Origin: Punica granatum
Taxonomy: Eukaryota; Streptophyta; Magnoliopsida; Myrtales; Lythraceae
Length of the DNA: 64,000 nt
Direction: 5' to 3'
NCBI RefSeq assembly: GCF_007655135.1
Contig: NC_045134.1
Span: 12,978,982-13,042,981, forward strand
Shown here in pieces: positions 48,362-60,784 of this stretch (within the stretch, counting starts at the first letter, position 1; the number at the start of each line of letters is the position of its first letter). The notes under the pieces were generated by a model, which was not told the origin of the DNA, searched no databases, and saw only the letters and a program-made list of their open reading frames with translations. The translations under genes and the position numbers were made by a program.

Positions 48362-48540
48362 TATTACATTTGTATAATTGTACATTAAGAATTTTTCCTT
48401 TTTGGTATTTGATATTTTAGGTAGTCGAGGATATTAGACATATACCATTTATTATTTTCCTTCTATGTAAAAACCTCACGAGCTATTTACAGCTCCGAAT
48501 GTTTCAATGAAACTTGAGTCGGATCATTTCAATCTTCACA
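48362..48540 (+). repeat. 5' LTR (179 bp)
   Basis: TATTACATTTG...CTTCACA. 176 of 179 positions match the 3' LTR. Confidence 0.95.
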
Positions 48541-48552
48541 TGGTATCAGAGC
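48541..48552 (+). promoter_or_regulatory. primer-binding site, initiator Met tRNA
   Basis: TGGTATCAGAGC starts at the base after the 5' LTR and exactly matches the standard copia primer-binding site. Confidence 0.93.
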
Positions 48553-48593
48553 AATTACGCTCCTGGACCGGTTGAAATCCCTCCGATTACACA

Positions 48594-51500
48594 ATGTCCG
48601 TTATCAGTGACTATGAGAAGAGTCCAAGACTGGACATTGAATCGTCCAAGGATAGGAAGGCAAGGGACGGCTCAGCAAGAAGCATTGAGGTCCCACCTGT
48701 TTATCATCTTGGTTCATCCGACAGCACAGGAGCTCAAGTGATCGGATGCACACTAAACGGCGACAATTACCTGACATGGTCGAGGGCCATGTTAATTGCG
48801 CTTCGGGCAAGAAACAAACTGCCCTTCATCGATGGGACTCTGCAGAAGCCGGGGGAGGACGATCCTCTCAGGGAACGGTGGGAAAGGTGCAATTCCACCA
48901 TCTTGGCGTGGATGTTCAACACCATGGAAGGAGGTCTCCAAGCCATGGTTGGTTATGCGGAAGACGCCAGAAACCTGTGGGAAGACCTCAAGGAGAGGTA
49001 TTCCGAGGGTAATCAAGCTAGGGTTTTTTAGATTAAGACAGAAATTTGTCTTCTCAGGCAAGAGGGGTTAAGTGTTCGGGATTACTACGGAAAATTGAAA
49101 TTGCTGTGGGACGAGCTAGAATTCTACCTGGAACATCCGGGATGCAGGTGTGGAGCGAGAGCCACGATCGCCGCACAGAAGGAGACGGAGAAATGCTATC
49201 AGTTCCTTATGGGACTTTCTGCAGAATTCAACACAATCCGCTCAACAATCCTCAGCATTGAGCCGATACCCAACTTAAACAAGGTGTTCAATATGGTAGC
49301 GAACGAGGAACGGCAAAGAGTGATTGCAAGATCCCGAGAATCGGCTCCTGAATCTGTTGTTTTTCTCGCCAGAGAGGAAGAGCTCGAGCGAACAGGGACG
49401 AACAAGTTTAATGGCTTCGCGAAAGGGAAAGGGACCTGCAGCAATTGCGGAAAGGTGGGCCACTCCAAGAATTCCTGCTGGGCCCTAATCGGATACCCAT
49501 CTTGGCATTCCAAGTCCAGGCAGAATGCGGGAAAAGGGCCTGAACAGGGACAGCCCAAGCAGAGCACTGGGCCGCGAGGAAGAGCCCAAATTCAGCGAGG
49601 CCCGGATCGAGCGAATGCGGTCCAGACAGTCCAGGCATCAGCTTCACGGGCTGAGCGGCTGGAGGCTCTCCCCGATGATCAATTCCAGAAATTATTATCT
49701 ATGCTCTCACAAGACGCCATGGATCTAAACCGACTTGTCGGTAAAGAATTTGATTTTGTAGCCTTGCAGGATGAATGGATTTTGGATACGGGAGCCTCGA
49801 GACACATGACGGGGTGTCTTGAAAATTTTTTGAGCACTAATCCAATTAAGGGTGATGCACCGGTTTATATCCCTAACGGAGGCATCGTACAAGCCACCTG
49901 AACGGGAAATGTGATGATTACAAACATGATGGAGATTACTAACGTGCTCTATGTGCCCGTTTTCAATTGCAATTTGATTTCTATTGCACAGTTATCAAAG
50001 GAGATGGATTGTTATGTGACATTTTACTTCAATTTGTGTATTATTCAGGACCGCACCTCGAGGAGGACGCTTGGAGTGGGTGAACTACGAGGAGGGGTCT
50101 ATTATCTAAGGTGAGTGGCGGCTGCACCAAAATGCCTGGCAGTTATGGAAGATTCTATGGATATTTGGCATCAGAGGCTCGGTCATCCATCTCGCATAAT
50201 AAAATTGAATGGTACTATTTTAAATTTTGGAGAAAGAAGTAATAAGGAGTGTGATGTATGTCTTAGGGCGAAACAGACACGCTCATAGTTTCAGTTAAGT
50301 TTGAATAAAGCTGAGCATCCATTTCAGTTGATACACTGTGATTTATGGGGATCGTATAAAATAAAGGCTAGTTGTGGAGCAAATTATTTCTTGACCATCG
50401 TTAATGATTTTAGTCGTGGAGTATGGGTTTATCTATTACGAGAAAAATCTGAGGCTCGACAGTTCATCATTGATTTTTATAATTTGATCAAGAATCAGTT
50501 TGATCGCACGATTACGATTCTGAGAAGTGATAATGGAATGGAGTTTTTGTCAAGGGAGTTACGAAATTTTTTTGCTGCACATGGCATCGTGCACCAGACA
50601 TCTTGCACAGATACGCCACAACAGAATGGTCGGGTTGAGAGGAAGCATTGGCACATCCTAAATGTTGCTAGGGCCCTCATGTTTCAGGCTTCATTACCGG
50701 GAAAGTTCTGGGGCGAATGTGTTTCGACGACTGTCCACCTGATAAATATCACTCCAACGCCTTTACTGGATAATAAAAGTCCTCATGAGATACTTTTCGG
50801 TAAGCCACCCAATTACTCAAATCTACGAGTTTTTGGGTCATTATGCTATGATCACTCACGGACTAAAGATAAATTTGAACCAAGGTCTCGTAAGTGTATT
50901 TTTATCGGGTATCCTCATGGAAAGAAGGGTTGGAGGCTTTATGATTTGGAGAAGCAACAGATGTTTGTATCAAGGGATGTGAGGTTTTGCGAATCCATCT
51001 TTCCATTTGCCACCGACAATGGAAAATCAAAGCAAACAGAAGGTGGACCGCTATTTATGGATGGGAACATGCTAAGCAATCCAAAAGTGGCAATAGGGAG
51101 CACTCAATCCAAGACAAGGGGACTGGGCCGATTCGGTGGAGAGGTATCAACCCAGTCCGAATGCTGGGAAAGGCCCAGCCCTATTCGGCATGAAGAAGCA
51201 GAAAAGGCTGGCGATGCACTTGGGCCCAGTCCCGCCCGGCAGATTCTGGAAGCAGATCAAATGGGGGAACTAATGGGCCAAGACCCAAAAGGAAAGGACG
51301 GCAAAGGGCCCAGTAATGGAGATAGACTTATGGAAGTCCAAGACACTCCTGACTCGGGCCGAGCCGAGAAGCAGGCAGGCCAAAGTCTGGAAAGGAGAAA
51401 GGCAAATATGGGAGCAAGGGGGAGTGATTTGATTTTTAAAGAGGTTGGCGACTCAATGGAAAGGCAAATTTCTTATGGGGATTCAGAGGTGAATAAGGAA

Positions 51501-54500
51501 GTGACTTTGCGACGATCTAACCGAGTTTTCAGTCTTCCTAAACATCTCAAGGATTTTATTGTTCACACTGCTTGCTATAAGACCCCTTCTCCTTATTCAT
51601 TCACTCCTTCGAACTCCTCAGGTATGTCCTATCCCATTGAGAGATTTATTGATTATTCACATATCTCTAATCAACACAGAGCATTTCTAGCTGCAATTGA
51701 TTCAGACAGAGAGCCCGCATCTTATCGGGAAGCCGTCCGAAATCAACGATGGAGAGATGCAATGGCAGAAGAAATTCGGGCTCTCGAATTAAATAAAACA
51801 TGGACAATTGAACAGCTACCGCCTGGGAAGCATCCTATCGGCTGCAAATGGGTATATAAAGTGAAGCGCAGGGCAGATGGAAGCGTAGAACGCTATAGGG
51901 CTCGGCTAGTTGCGAAGGGTTTCACCCAGGTCGAAGGGATTGACTACCACGAGACCTTTGCACCAGTGACCAAATTAGTCACTGTACGATGTTTATTGAC
52001 GGTGGCGGTTGCAAAAGGGTGGAACATGCACCAAATGGATGTCAACAACGCCTTTCTACATGGGGACTTAGAGGAGGAAGTTTATATGGAATTACCTTCT
52101 GGTTTCTCGGCATCGAAGAACGGGACTGTATGCAGACTTCGCAAGTCTTTGTATGGACTTTGTCAGGCATCGAGAAATTGGTTTTCGAAGTTTGCTGATG
52201 CACTTCGACAATACGGGTTTATTCAATCAGGTGCGGACCATTCTCTTTTTACTCTTAATCGAGGCAACACATTTCTTGGTGTGCTAGTTTATGTGGACGA
52301 TTTAATCATAGTGGGCAACAGTCCTAGCCACTGTGATTCATTTAAGAGATATCTGGATAAATGCTTCCGCATAAAGGATTTGGGATCTCTGAAATATTTT
52401 CTTGGTATTGAAGTCACTAGAATGGATTCTGGACTTTTTCTCAGTCAACGAAAGTATGTTCTTGACATCTTGACTGAGTGTAGCATGTTGGCATCACGAC
52501 CATTGCCATTTCCCATGGAGCAGCTGTTGGGAATTGGTGTATGCCCTAGAGGCAATCTATAATCAGTTCTGTAATATGATATCTATTTCATTATAAAACG
52601 AGGCATTTTTGTTATTGTGTAGATTGCGCTAAATATGATTTTACACAATAATGTCCTTGGAATAGTATGTTCAATAGGCATCAAGTGTGACTTGATTGTG
52701 AGATCCTATAATTACCGAACATTATTCCTAAATGTCCATAGTCAAAGTATTATCGTTAATTAGGACAACGATAATACGGTTAGACTAGTGTGGGTGTTAA
52801 TTGATGACCAAGTCTCACAGGTCATGGATATGGAGATATCAAATCACACCACATGTATACATTAAGAGTAATGTGTATTGGACTGATCCGCCATGAGATT
52901 GCTACATGGGTTGTTACGTGACTATCATTAGCATATCTCAAAGTGACTATAGTGTAATGGTCCTTTGACTTGAGGTCACCATGGATTCCTACATGTAATG
53001 TCGTATATTATGATACTGTCAAACGCCACCGTAACAGGCTGGTTATAAAGATAGTTATTGGGTATGCCACAAAGCATGGAAAAGAATGTGAGTGATCAAG
53101 ATAGGATTTGTCCCTCCTACGAAACGGGAGCGATATCTCATGGCCACTTGGTGGTTAAGTCTAAAAGTGTATGCATACCCAAATGAGTCGATATAACGAT
53201 ATCGAGCTCATTTGTTCTGATAGACTTACCCGGTAAATCAAGAAAGAGAGATATTGAGCCATACAAGGATGTCATCGACCATGCCTTGGGCTCAATAGAG
53301 ATATAGAGGACAATGGATTATATTACACGGTAATATAGGTCACGAGGTTCGTCGAGAAATTGACTTTCCGATTACTTGAGTAACAGTGATGCATTGCTAG
53401 ATGCCGCTCACTGTTTGTAATATTGAAATAGAGATTTCGATATTACTGTCAACGTAATTAGGAACCTACAGGGTCACACACTACGACTAAATTGACGAGA
53501 TATTTTGAAACAAATAAAATCGTCTAATATAGATTAGATGATTTATGGTGCGACCGATTAATCGGATATTTAATAAGATTAAATCTACTGATTAATTAGA
53601 CCCGATTTATTAGATTAAATGGACCAAATTGATGCACGATTAATATGATGACACATGGCTTTTATGTTAATAGACATGTGTATGGACACATGTCATGTGA
53701 GGAGCAATCTAATTTTAATCCCACATCGGTGGGACTTTAAATTGCTCCCCCTTAGCTGCTTATAAAAAGGGGCAGTGAGGTATTATGTATATGTGTGTGA
53801 ATGTATGCTTATATATATATATATATGTGACAGTACGCATATATATGTGATATATATGAATGCATAAGCATATACATACATATAAGTGTATACGTGTATA
53901 ATTGTAGGAAAAGTCAAAGTTGAATTGTTCAACTTTAATTAATCCTACCAGTTTAATAAATTTCGGGTGTCGCATCAGTGTTTCTTTTGAGTGTTGGTCG
54001 CTAGCACCGCTGATCTCGAAGACTCGTCGACAAAGTCGGTGTGGATACCGGTAGAGGCGTCACGCGTGGGACGTTTGGTCGACAGTTTTAAAATTCCAGG
54101 TACGCTTTTATTTACTCTTATTCTTCTAGTAGGTCTTGGAATTAGTTTCGCGGGTATGAAATTTTGAATTTCTGTTCCTTTTTCGCTTCCGTTGCGCCCC
54201 GTGAAACTAGCAGCAGCGTCATCGATTATCCACAAGTTCTAGTGATTTATTATCAGATTCGGGGAAGTACAGGCGTTTGATTGGGAGACTTATATATTTG
54301 ACCATTACGAGGCCAGAGATCAGTTATTCTCTTCATATTTTGGCACAATTCATGCAAGAGCCACGTCAAGATCATTGGGATACAGCTGTGCGAGTTCTTC
54401 GTTATCTGAAGCAATCTCTCGGTCATGGGATTCATTTGCGGCCTTCATCTCTAGAACTTGAAGCTTTTTGTGATTCAGACTGGGCAAGCTGTCCCCTGAC

Positions 54501-54936
54501 CCGTCGTTCTATTACCGGGTACTTTATTACACTTGGAGGTTGTCCGGTGTCGTGGAAGACGAAGAAACAAACTACTGTTTCTCGTTCATCTGCCGAAGCA
54601 GAGTATCGAGCGATGGCAGCATCTGTCAGCGAGATTATCTGGTTGCGAAGTCTTCTTTTTTCTCTTGGAGTACAGATGAACACACCGACTCGATTATTTT
54701 GTGACAATCAAGCTGCACTACACATAGCGGCTAATCTAGTGTTTCACGAACCAACTAAACATATTGAAATCGATTGTCATTTCGTACGTGAGCACATCAA
54801 GTCCGGAGTTGTGACTACCGATCATTTGTCTACGAGACTACAGTTGGCAGATATATTCACAAAGGCGCTAGGTCGAGATCGCTTCCGCTTTATCCTTTCC
54901 AAGTTGGGCATTCGTGACCCTCACGCTCCAACTTGA
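48594..54936 (+). pseudogene. copia gag-pol polyprotein: one frame, four stops, interrupted by solo LTR
   Basis: ATG at 48594 opens a single frame that would be 1549 codons before the insertion. Domains in order: retrotransposon gag (UBN2-like; WEDLKERYSEGNQ), CCHC knuckle CSNCGKVGHSKNSC (49437-49478), protease WILDTGASRHMTG (DTG at 49785-49793), GAG-pre-integrase (IWHQRLGHPS, about 50160), integrase (IHCDLWG, then RSDNGMEF), reverse transcriptase with YVDD at 52290-52301, and RNase H (FCDSDWA, SRSSAEAEYRA, CDNQAAL; 54440-54936). Stops: TAG 49029-49031, TGA 49899-49901, TGA 50112-50114, TAG 50286-50288; no frameshift. The solo LTR interrupts the frame at 52524, between RT and RNase H. Catalytic residues seen are intact. 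It is inactive as it stands. Confidence 0.93.
52525..54212 (+). mobile_element. solo LTR (1688 bp) inserted in copia pol
   Basis: Starts TGTTGGGAATTGG and ends GAAACTAGCA, with no internal region. It is flanked by a perfect 5-bp duplication GCAGC (52520-52524 and 54213-54217). It matches the 5' LTR of the left-edge element (834-2510) in opposite orientation over its full length, apart from a replaced U3 block (about 53620-53700). TATAAAAA near 53762 is the likely promoter box. A solo LTR with intact target duplication is the footprint of recombination between the two LTRs of a full insertion. The host pol frame resumes in phase after it. Confidence 0.95.
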
Positions 54937-54943
54937 GGGGGAG
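54935..54943 (+). promoter_or_regulatory. polypurine tract
   Basis: GAGGGGGAG immediately before the 3' LTR; the primer for plus-strand DNA synthesis in LTR elements. It overlaps the end of the pol stop codon. Confidence 0.88.
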
Positions 54944-55122
54944 TATTACATTTGTATAATTGTACATTAAGAATTTGTCCTTTTTGGTATTTGATATTTT
55001 AGGTAGTCGAGGATATTAGACATATACCATTTATTATTTTCCTTCTATGTAAAAACCTCACGAGCTATTTGCAGCTCCGAATGTTTCAATGAAACTTGAG
55101 TCGAATCATTTCAATCTTCACA
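54944..55122 (+). repeat. 3' LTR (179 bp)
   Basis: TATTACATTTG...CTTCACA, followed by the target duplication GTTAC at 55123-55127. Confidence 0.95.
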
Positions 55123-55150
55123 GTTACAGTTATATTCATTCAGTTATTAA

Positions 55151-55625
55151 TTGTGTGTTGGTTTTAAAGTTGAGTTGAATTTTGATTTTAATTGGGTTGT
55201 AATGATTGTATTGTTGAATTATGAGAAAAAGTGTGAAAAAGTAATTAATAGTTAAGAGAATTTAGTATTAAAAATTGAATTGAGTATAATAGAGTTGTAT
55301 GTGAGTTTATGTATGGGGCTCACTTTTTTGACTTTGAAGAGTTTATTTTTGTTGTATAGTGAGTAGAGTTAAAGTTAGAGTTAAAATTTTACAGCCTGTT
55401 TATTTTCCTAGTTAAAATCACCAAAAATTTAACTTTAACTTTAACTCAACACACTATACAACAAAAAAACACATTTCCCAAGTAAAAAATTTTAACTTTA
55501 ATTTTAACTCAACACACTACACAACAAAAACACACGTTTCCTGAGTCAAATTTATAATCTCATCTCATTTATCCTTTTCCACAATCAAAATCAAAGTTAC
55601 TTTAACTCTGAAACCAAACGCACTG
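55151..55625. mobile_element. MITE-like inverted-repeat element (PIF/Harbinger type?)
   Basis: The left end reads GTGTGTTGGTTTTAAAGTTG and the right end reversed GTGCGTTTGGTTTCAGAGTT. Both sides then have TTTGATTTT, and both ends abut TTAA (55147-55150 and 55626-55629), compatible with the 3-bp TTA/TAA duplication of PIF/Harbinger MITEs. A second fold lies inside: TTGTTGTATAGTGAG...GAGTTAAAG and CTTTAACTCAACACACTATACAACAA around 55340-55470, with a further direct copy at 55490-55535. No coding capacity. Confidence 0.58.
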
Positions 55626-55926
55626 TTAAAATCTCATTATGAAACCAAACAGAATATATTTCAACAGCAAATTTATAGGCTTACCCAATTTCCTTGCCTC
55701 AACTCTAATTGTTTACAATTTGACCCCCTCAACCAATTTTTTTTTATTACTATCAACCCTCAACACATGACAACACTTGCCCCTTAAGAAACCTTGTCCT
55801 CAAGGTTGAACTGTGGGAATCTTAGCTTCAAGTCATAAAGATATCCATATGTTGCATTGGCTGGTGACAATCCTGACTAATGAATCTACATGAGTGACAA
55901 CAACTCTTCCCTTTTTCACCATCCTT

Positions 55927-58200
55927 TTATCTAAAATGGCTTAGGGGTCTTTGGGGTTCATCTGTAGACAAGTCAAAGGGCAACTCCACAAGCTGTGATG
56001 GAGGTCCTAGAGCTTTCTTCAATCTAGAAACTTGGAAAGTGGGGTGGATTTTAGATGTGCTAGGAAGAGCCAATGTATAAGCAACTAAGCCCACCTTATG
56101 CAATATTTGAAAGGGTCCAAAATACTTGGCTGTTAGCTTTTGTGAGGTTCTTGTAGCCATTGATTGCTGCCTAAAAGGTTGCAACATGAGATATACGCAA
56201 TCTCCTACTTCATAAGATCGTTCAATTCTCTTCTTGTTTGCTTGGTGTTTCATCCTATGCTGGCTTCCTTCAAATTGTCTTTAAGAACCTGTAGAATATA
56301 TTCTTTCTTCCTCAATTCAGCAGACACGAGAATCTCTAGGGGAATATGGAACATGAATAGGTTGTAGGGTATATAAAGCTTCATAAGGAGTCTACTTGGT
56401 AGAATTGTGATAAGTGGTATTGCACTGCCATTCAGCCAATGACAACCATTTTTTTTCCCATTTAGTTAGTTGATCACTCTACATATGCCTCAAATAATAT
56501 TCGAGACACTTGGTCACCACCTCAGTTTGTCCATTAGATTGTAGGTGATAGGCAGTGAGACTCCTTGTGACCTGAATAAATTTTGCTAGAATGCACTGAG
56601 AAAGATGGCATCTTTGTCACTGACTATCGCTTTAGGCATTCCATGTAGTTTAAAAACATTGTCAAGGGAGGCTTAAGCCACTTGAGGAGCTCTATAGGGA
56701 TGGGCAAGTGGAATGAAATGAGCATATTTTGTCAACCTGTCCGCCACCACTAGAATGACTTCCTTCCCTTTAGATTTAGGAGATACCTCTATGAAATCCA
56801 TGATTCCTTTTATAAATGTAGTATCAAGAATAGGCACTAGTCGTAACAATCCAAGATATGCCATATTTTCTGTTGTGTGTCTTAAAGCATACACCACAGT
56901 GCCTAGTAAACTCCCTAACCAGTTTCTGTATTCCTATCCAATAAAAGAGGGAGGTACTTCTTTTGGTGGTAGCTTGTACACCAGAATGACCTCCAATAAG
57001 ACTGTCATGTAACATTTTTATGATTTGTTCTTAAAGAGACTCATTGTCACCAACTAGCAGCTTCCCCTTTTCCCCTTAATTGAGCACCATTCCAGGAGTA
57101 TTTAAGGTAGGAAGATGATCTTGCTTGGAGCTCACTAATAACATGCTGTAAGTGAGGGTCACCAGACCAACTACTTTGGATTTGCCAGTGCAAGGCTATT
57201 GAAATTATGCTTGTGGCCATTAAGCTCAGTGCTTCTCCAAGAATCCTTGATAAGCATCTGCGATAACATTTTCCTTTCCCCTTTTGTATTGAATCTCATA
57301 ATCTTAACTCGACAATTTAGCTAACCAAGTATGCTGTAATAGAGCAGTTCACTTCTATTCCAACTGATATTTCAAGCTTTGGTGGACTGTCCTAATTACA
57401 AAGTGCCTCCTTATCAAGTAATGGTTCCACTTTTTCACAGCAAATAGAATTGCCAACAATTCTCTCTAAAAAACAATTCTCAAAATCAGGCAGAGCTAAC
57501 ACATTAGCTGAAATCATGGTAGGTGTGAGTTTTTCAAAAGTTGCAGTAGCTTTCTTAGTCCTTCGGAACCCATCCTTCTTGAGAAGATCAATAAGTGGCC
57601 TACTAAGTACTCCATAGTTCCTAAAAAATCTTCTATAATATCCAGTGAGGTCAAATAACCCTCCCAATTGCTTGACATTCTAAGGTATTGGTCATTCTTT
57701 GATTGCCTTTAGTTTTGAAGGATTAGTAAAAACACCATCAGCTGAGACAAAAATGCCCCATTTACTCGACCTTGGTAGCTCCAAACATGCATTTACTTCT
57801 TTTTGCAAATAAGAAGTGAGTTCTGAGCAATTGCAAAGCTTGTCTTAGATGCTTGATATGTTGTTGCAAGTTCTGGCTATAAATCAAGATATCATCAAAG
57901 AATACCAAGATGTATTTCCTCAAATATGGTCTAAATGCTTCATTGATAAGGCTTTGGAAGGTATATGGTGCTTTTTTAGGCCAAAAGGCATAACTAAGAA
58001 ATCATAGTGCCCTTCATGAGTTCTAAAACTTGTCTTATGGGCATATGTGCGGGTATTCTAATTTGATGTCAACTTGACCTCAAATCCACTTTATAAAATA
58101 TAGTAGAGCCATGTAATTCATTTAACAGCTCTTCAATAATTGGGATAGGGAACTTGTCTTTGATTGTGATGTTATTGTTTCTAGCATCGATGGTGACTCG
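55927..58200 (-). pseudogene. Ty3/gypsy pol remnant
   Basis: Minus strand, in gypsy order. Reverse transcriptase starts near 58200 ([27 protein letters not shown]) and keeps FFDDILIYS (FFDD at 57891-57902). The RT-RNase H connection is at 57667-57400 (GYYRRFFRNYGVLSRPL), the integrase zinc finger at 57015-56900 (H.....H, then C-x2-C as CGVCFKTH), the integrase core at about 56890-56680 (MDFIEVSPKSKG, VVADRLTKYAHFI), and the integrase C-terminal domain at 56253-55927 (YEVGDCVYLML, KYFGPFQIL, IHPTFQVSRLKK) to a stop at 55927. Several stops and frame changes separate the blocks. Most of RNase H, all of gag and protease, and any LTRs are missing. RT before integrase identifies Ty3/gypsy. Confidence 0.85.
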
Positions 58201-58332
58201 CTGTTGCAAAGAGAGGATGATCGAATTGCTCTTACTACTATGATGCTCGGCGCTTGGTGGTGACAAACTTGAACGATGAAGCTCGAGCGAAGGAGATGGG
58301 TTATGGGAAGAGGAAGAATAATGTTCCCCCAT

Positions 58333-60745
58333 TCGATTTCAGAGCATTAGTGGTATGAAGGGCGAGATGGGGCTCAACGGTAGCAATGAAGGAGGGGAGG
58401 AGGAGTCTTTGGTTTTTTATTCTTAGTTTCTATTTTTTATCAAATTTAATATTATTTAAATATTTATGGGCCCACCGTTAGTGCTATGTGTGCACCATTA
58501 GTGCCATGTTAGGAAAATCGGTTAAAATTAATGGATAAAGTAACGACATGTTAATGGGAAAGAAAAGAAAATTCTCTAGATTTCAAACTCAACTCATTTC
58601 TATCTCACAAAAAATTTAAAATTATAATGTCTCTCATCTTATTTAGGCTACTCAGCCGAACTTATATATCTATAATATTCTATATGGGAGAATGAGGCAA
58701 TTTGTGTAATTTTCGTTATTCTAAAATTACCCATTAAAAGATAAAATTGTAAATTTGCGAACCATTAAATTAGAAGGTAGTTACTGGTAAAATGGAAAAC
58801 TTATATAGTTTCTATCTTCCCCATTACTTCTCTTATTATCTCATCCATCCTATTTCTTCTCTCTCACTCTTATTCCTATTTTTCCTTTCTCTTCCCTTTA
58901 CTCTCCCGTAGGTTTCAATAAAATAATAATATTTTTTTAAATTTTTCCTCTTTATTATTGTTATTATTTAAAATTTAATTACTTTTAATCAAAAACTTTT
59001 TTTTCATGAATAATTAAAAGCTTTTATTTAATCCTTACAAATAAAACGATAAACTTCATATGTAAGATGTAGAGCGAACATATGTCAACAATTCACACAT
59101 AAGATGAAATTACGTTTGATAATGTATATAGCAGGAGTCTTTCTCCAGTAATTTATAAAACCCTTACGGACTCCAAAGCATTTTGTTTTTTATAAGCTAG
59201 TTTATGTCGAGTAATATTCCAAAGTTCTTCTTTCATTTGTCCGTCAATATGCAATTTTCTAAATGGTTTAATTTTTAATGAATACGAAGAATGAGCTATT
59301 AATTTGAATGAGAACTTATAGACTAAATTTTTAATATTTTGAAAAGTTATTTGACCATATTGATGATGTGGTCATTGATACACAAAAAATATTTAAACTT
59401 TGAAATTTTGGAGAATAATTTTAAGATATTATAATTATGTTTTCATTTTTCACAATATCTCAAAATATTTAATATCATTTTGAACTTTCTTATTTTACTA
59501 TATTGATATGAAATAAGATATCGATAAGGTCATTGTAGAAGTCCGTCTACACCACCGACTCACAGATCCTAGATTCGCCACTGGCTAGATTTGAAGCAAA
59601 TATGAAAAGTTGTAATCTTACGTAAAACTAGTCTTCTCTTCCATGCAAGGCACGTGTTCATTATTGCATTCCTATTATCATCTTTATGAGAATTGCTCAC
59701 AATTTTAACGAAATTTTTTTATTAATAAAAAATAATGATTAATTTGAATTAGAAACAATAATTTTCAGTAACATTACACTAAGTATAAACATTCCAATAA
59801 TAATGGTGCGACTAATTTATCCAATATGAATTATTTATCTATTTAATCATTAATATATTACAACGATTTATCATGGATAATTGGTTCATGCATTTACTAA
59901 TTTTCAATTTTATCTTTGCTCTAACAAAATTGTTTTGTGGTCTTTTAATTTCGAAATGTTTTTATATATATTTTATTTTTATTTATCATAATTTCCTAAA
60001 ATATATAATTTTATTTTCAGATAACCTTAATGTCATACATAAGTTTGTTTGCAATAATCTTTTTTCTTTAAAAATTACATTAATAATAAACTAATTATTT
60101 CTTTTAGCGTTCTTTCTATTGCAATGCACCCTATCGGTATCACAAAATTATATATTTTATTTAGATATTTGAAAAAAATAATTTTCTTTTAATTCGTTTA
60201 GTTAATTACTTATTCTGTTGATAATTTGAACAATATTAATTAAAATTTGTTATATTTATGAGATTATGCATTGTCATTTATATAAACTAATTTTCAGCTA
60301 ATTATATAAATATAATATAATATTCTGTGTAGAATCGATTTCTACATTTATTATAACTATTTCTAAATTATATTAGTTCGAAAGAGTTTGTGCTTGTATA
60401 CATTAAATAGTGCATTTTACTATATACAGAATATGGATATATGGATATTGTATAAATAATAATATAACTTTGTAATTATGTTAAGTAATTTTAAATTATA
60501 TATCGTATCTTGGACGTCTATATTATCGATTATAGCTATTAAAGTAATAGTAAAATATAATATTTTTGAATTCTTCGAAAATTTTATAATAACATAAGAA
60601 AGTTTTACGAAAATTATTTATTGATAAAGCAAATTGACAATTTTAACCTTATTAAATATAATCATATTAGTTGCTTTTAGGAGTCAATTATATATATATA
60701 TATATATATGTGTTAAAAATACGTACTTAAGATTTCGGAATATTT
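58333..60745. other. AT-rich intergenic region
   Basis: No coding motif. From about 58650 to 60720 the sequence is extremely AT-rich with an (AT)n run near 60690-60709. At 59573-59582 the text TTCGCCACTG, read in reverse CAGTGGCGAA, looks like one end of a hAT element, but I found no partner end. Confidence 0.45.
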
Positions 60746-60749
60746 GAAA

Positions 60750-60784
60750 AGCCCAACCTCTAACATCTTCAAGGCCCAGCCCAT
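60750..60784 (+). promoter_or_regulatory. GCCCA (site II-like) promoter boxes of KRTCAP2
   Basis: AGCCCAAC, AGGCCCAGCCCAT: three GCCCA cores within 35 bp, about 340 bp before the start codon. Such TGGGCY/site II boxes are common in promoters of plant housekeeping genes and are bound by TCP factors. Their role here is inferred from position and sequence. Confidence 0.45.

Larger units (their letters stand above)
48362..55122 (+). mobile_element. young short-LTR Ty1/copia retrotransposon split by a solo LTR
   Basis: LTRs of 179 bp each (48362-48540, 54944-55122) differ at only 3 positions by direct comparison. The target duplication GTTAC is perfect (48357-48361 and 55123-55127). The PBS directly abuts the 5' LTR, and a purine tract GAGGGGGAG directly precedes the 3' LTR. 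LTR termini are TA...CA. Removing the nested LTR and its 5-bp duplication leaves 5068 bp, typical of small copia elements of the Ale/Retrofit kind. One gag-pol frame with four stops fills the interior. Confidence 0.95.

Noticed and set aside
48746..49071. Alternative-frame open stretches over copia gag
   Set aside because: They are out-of-frame shadows of the gag-pol frame that starts at 48594.
59540..59590. Possible hAT right end (CAGTGGCGAATCTAGG on the minus strand)
   Set aside because: Only one terminus was seen; no matching left end or 8-bp duplication was found, so no element was called.
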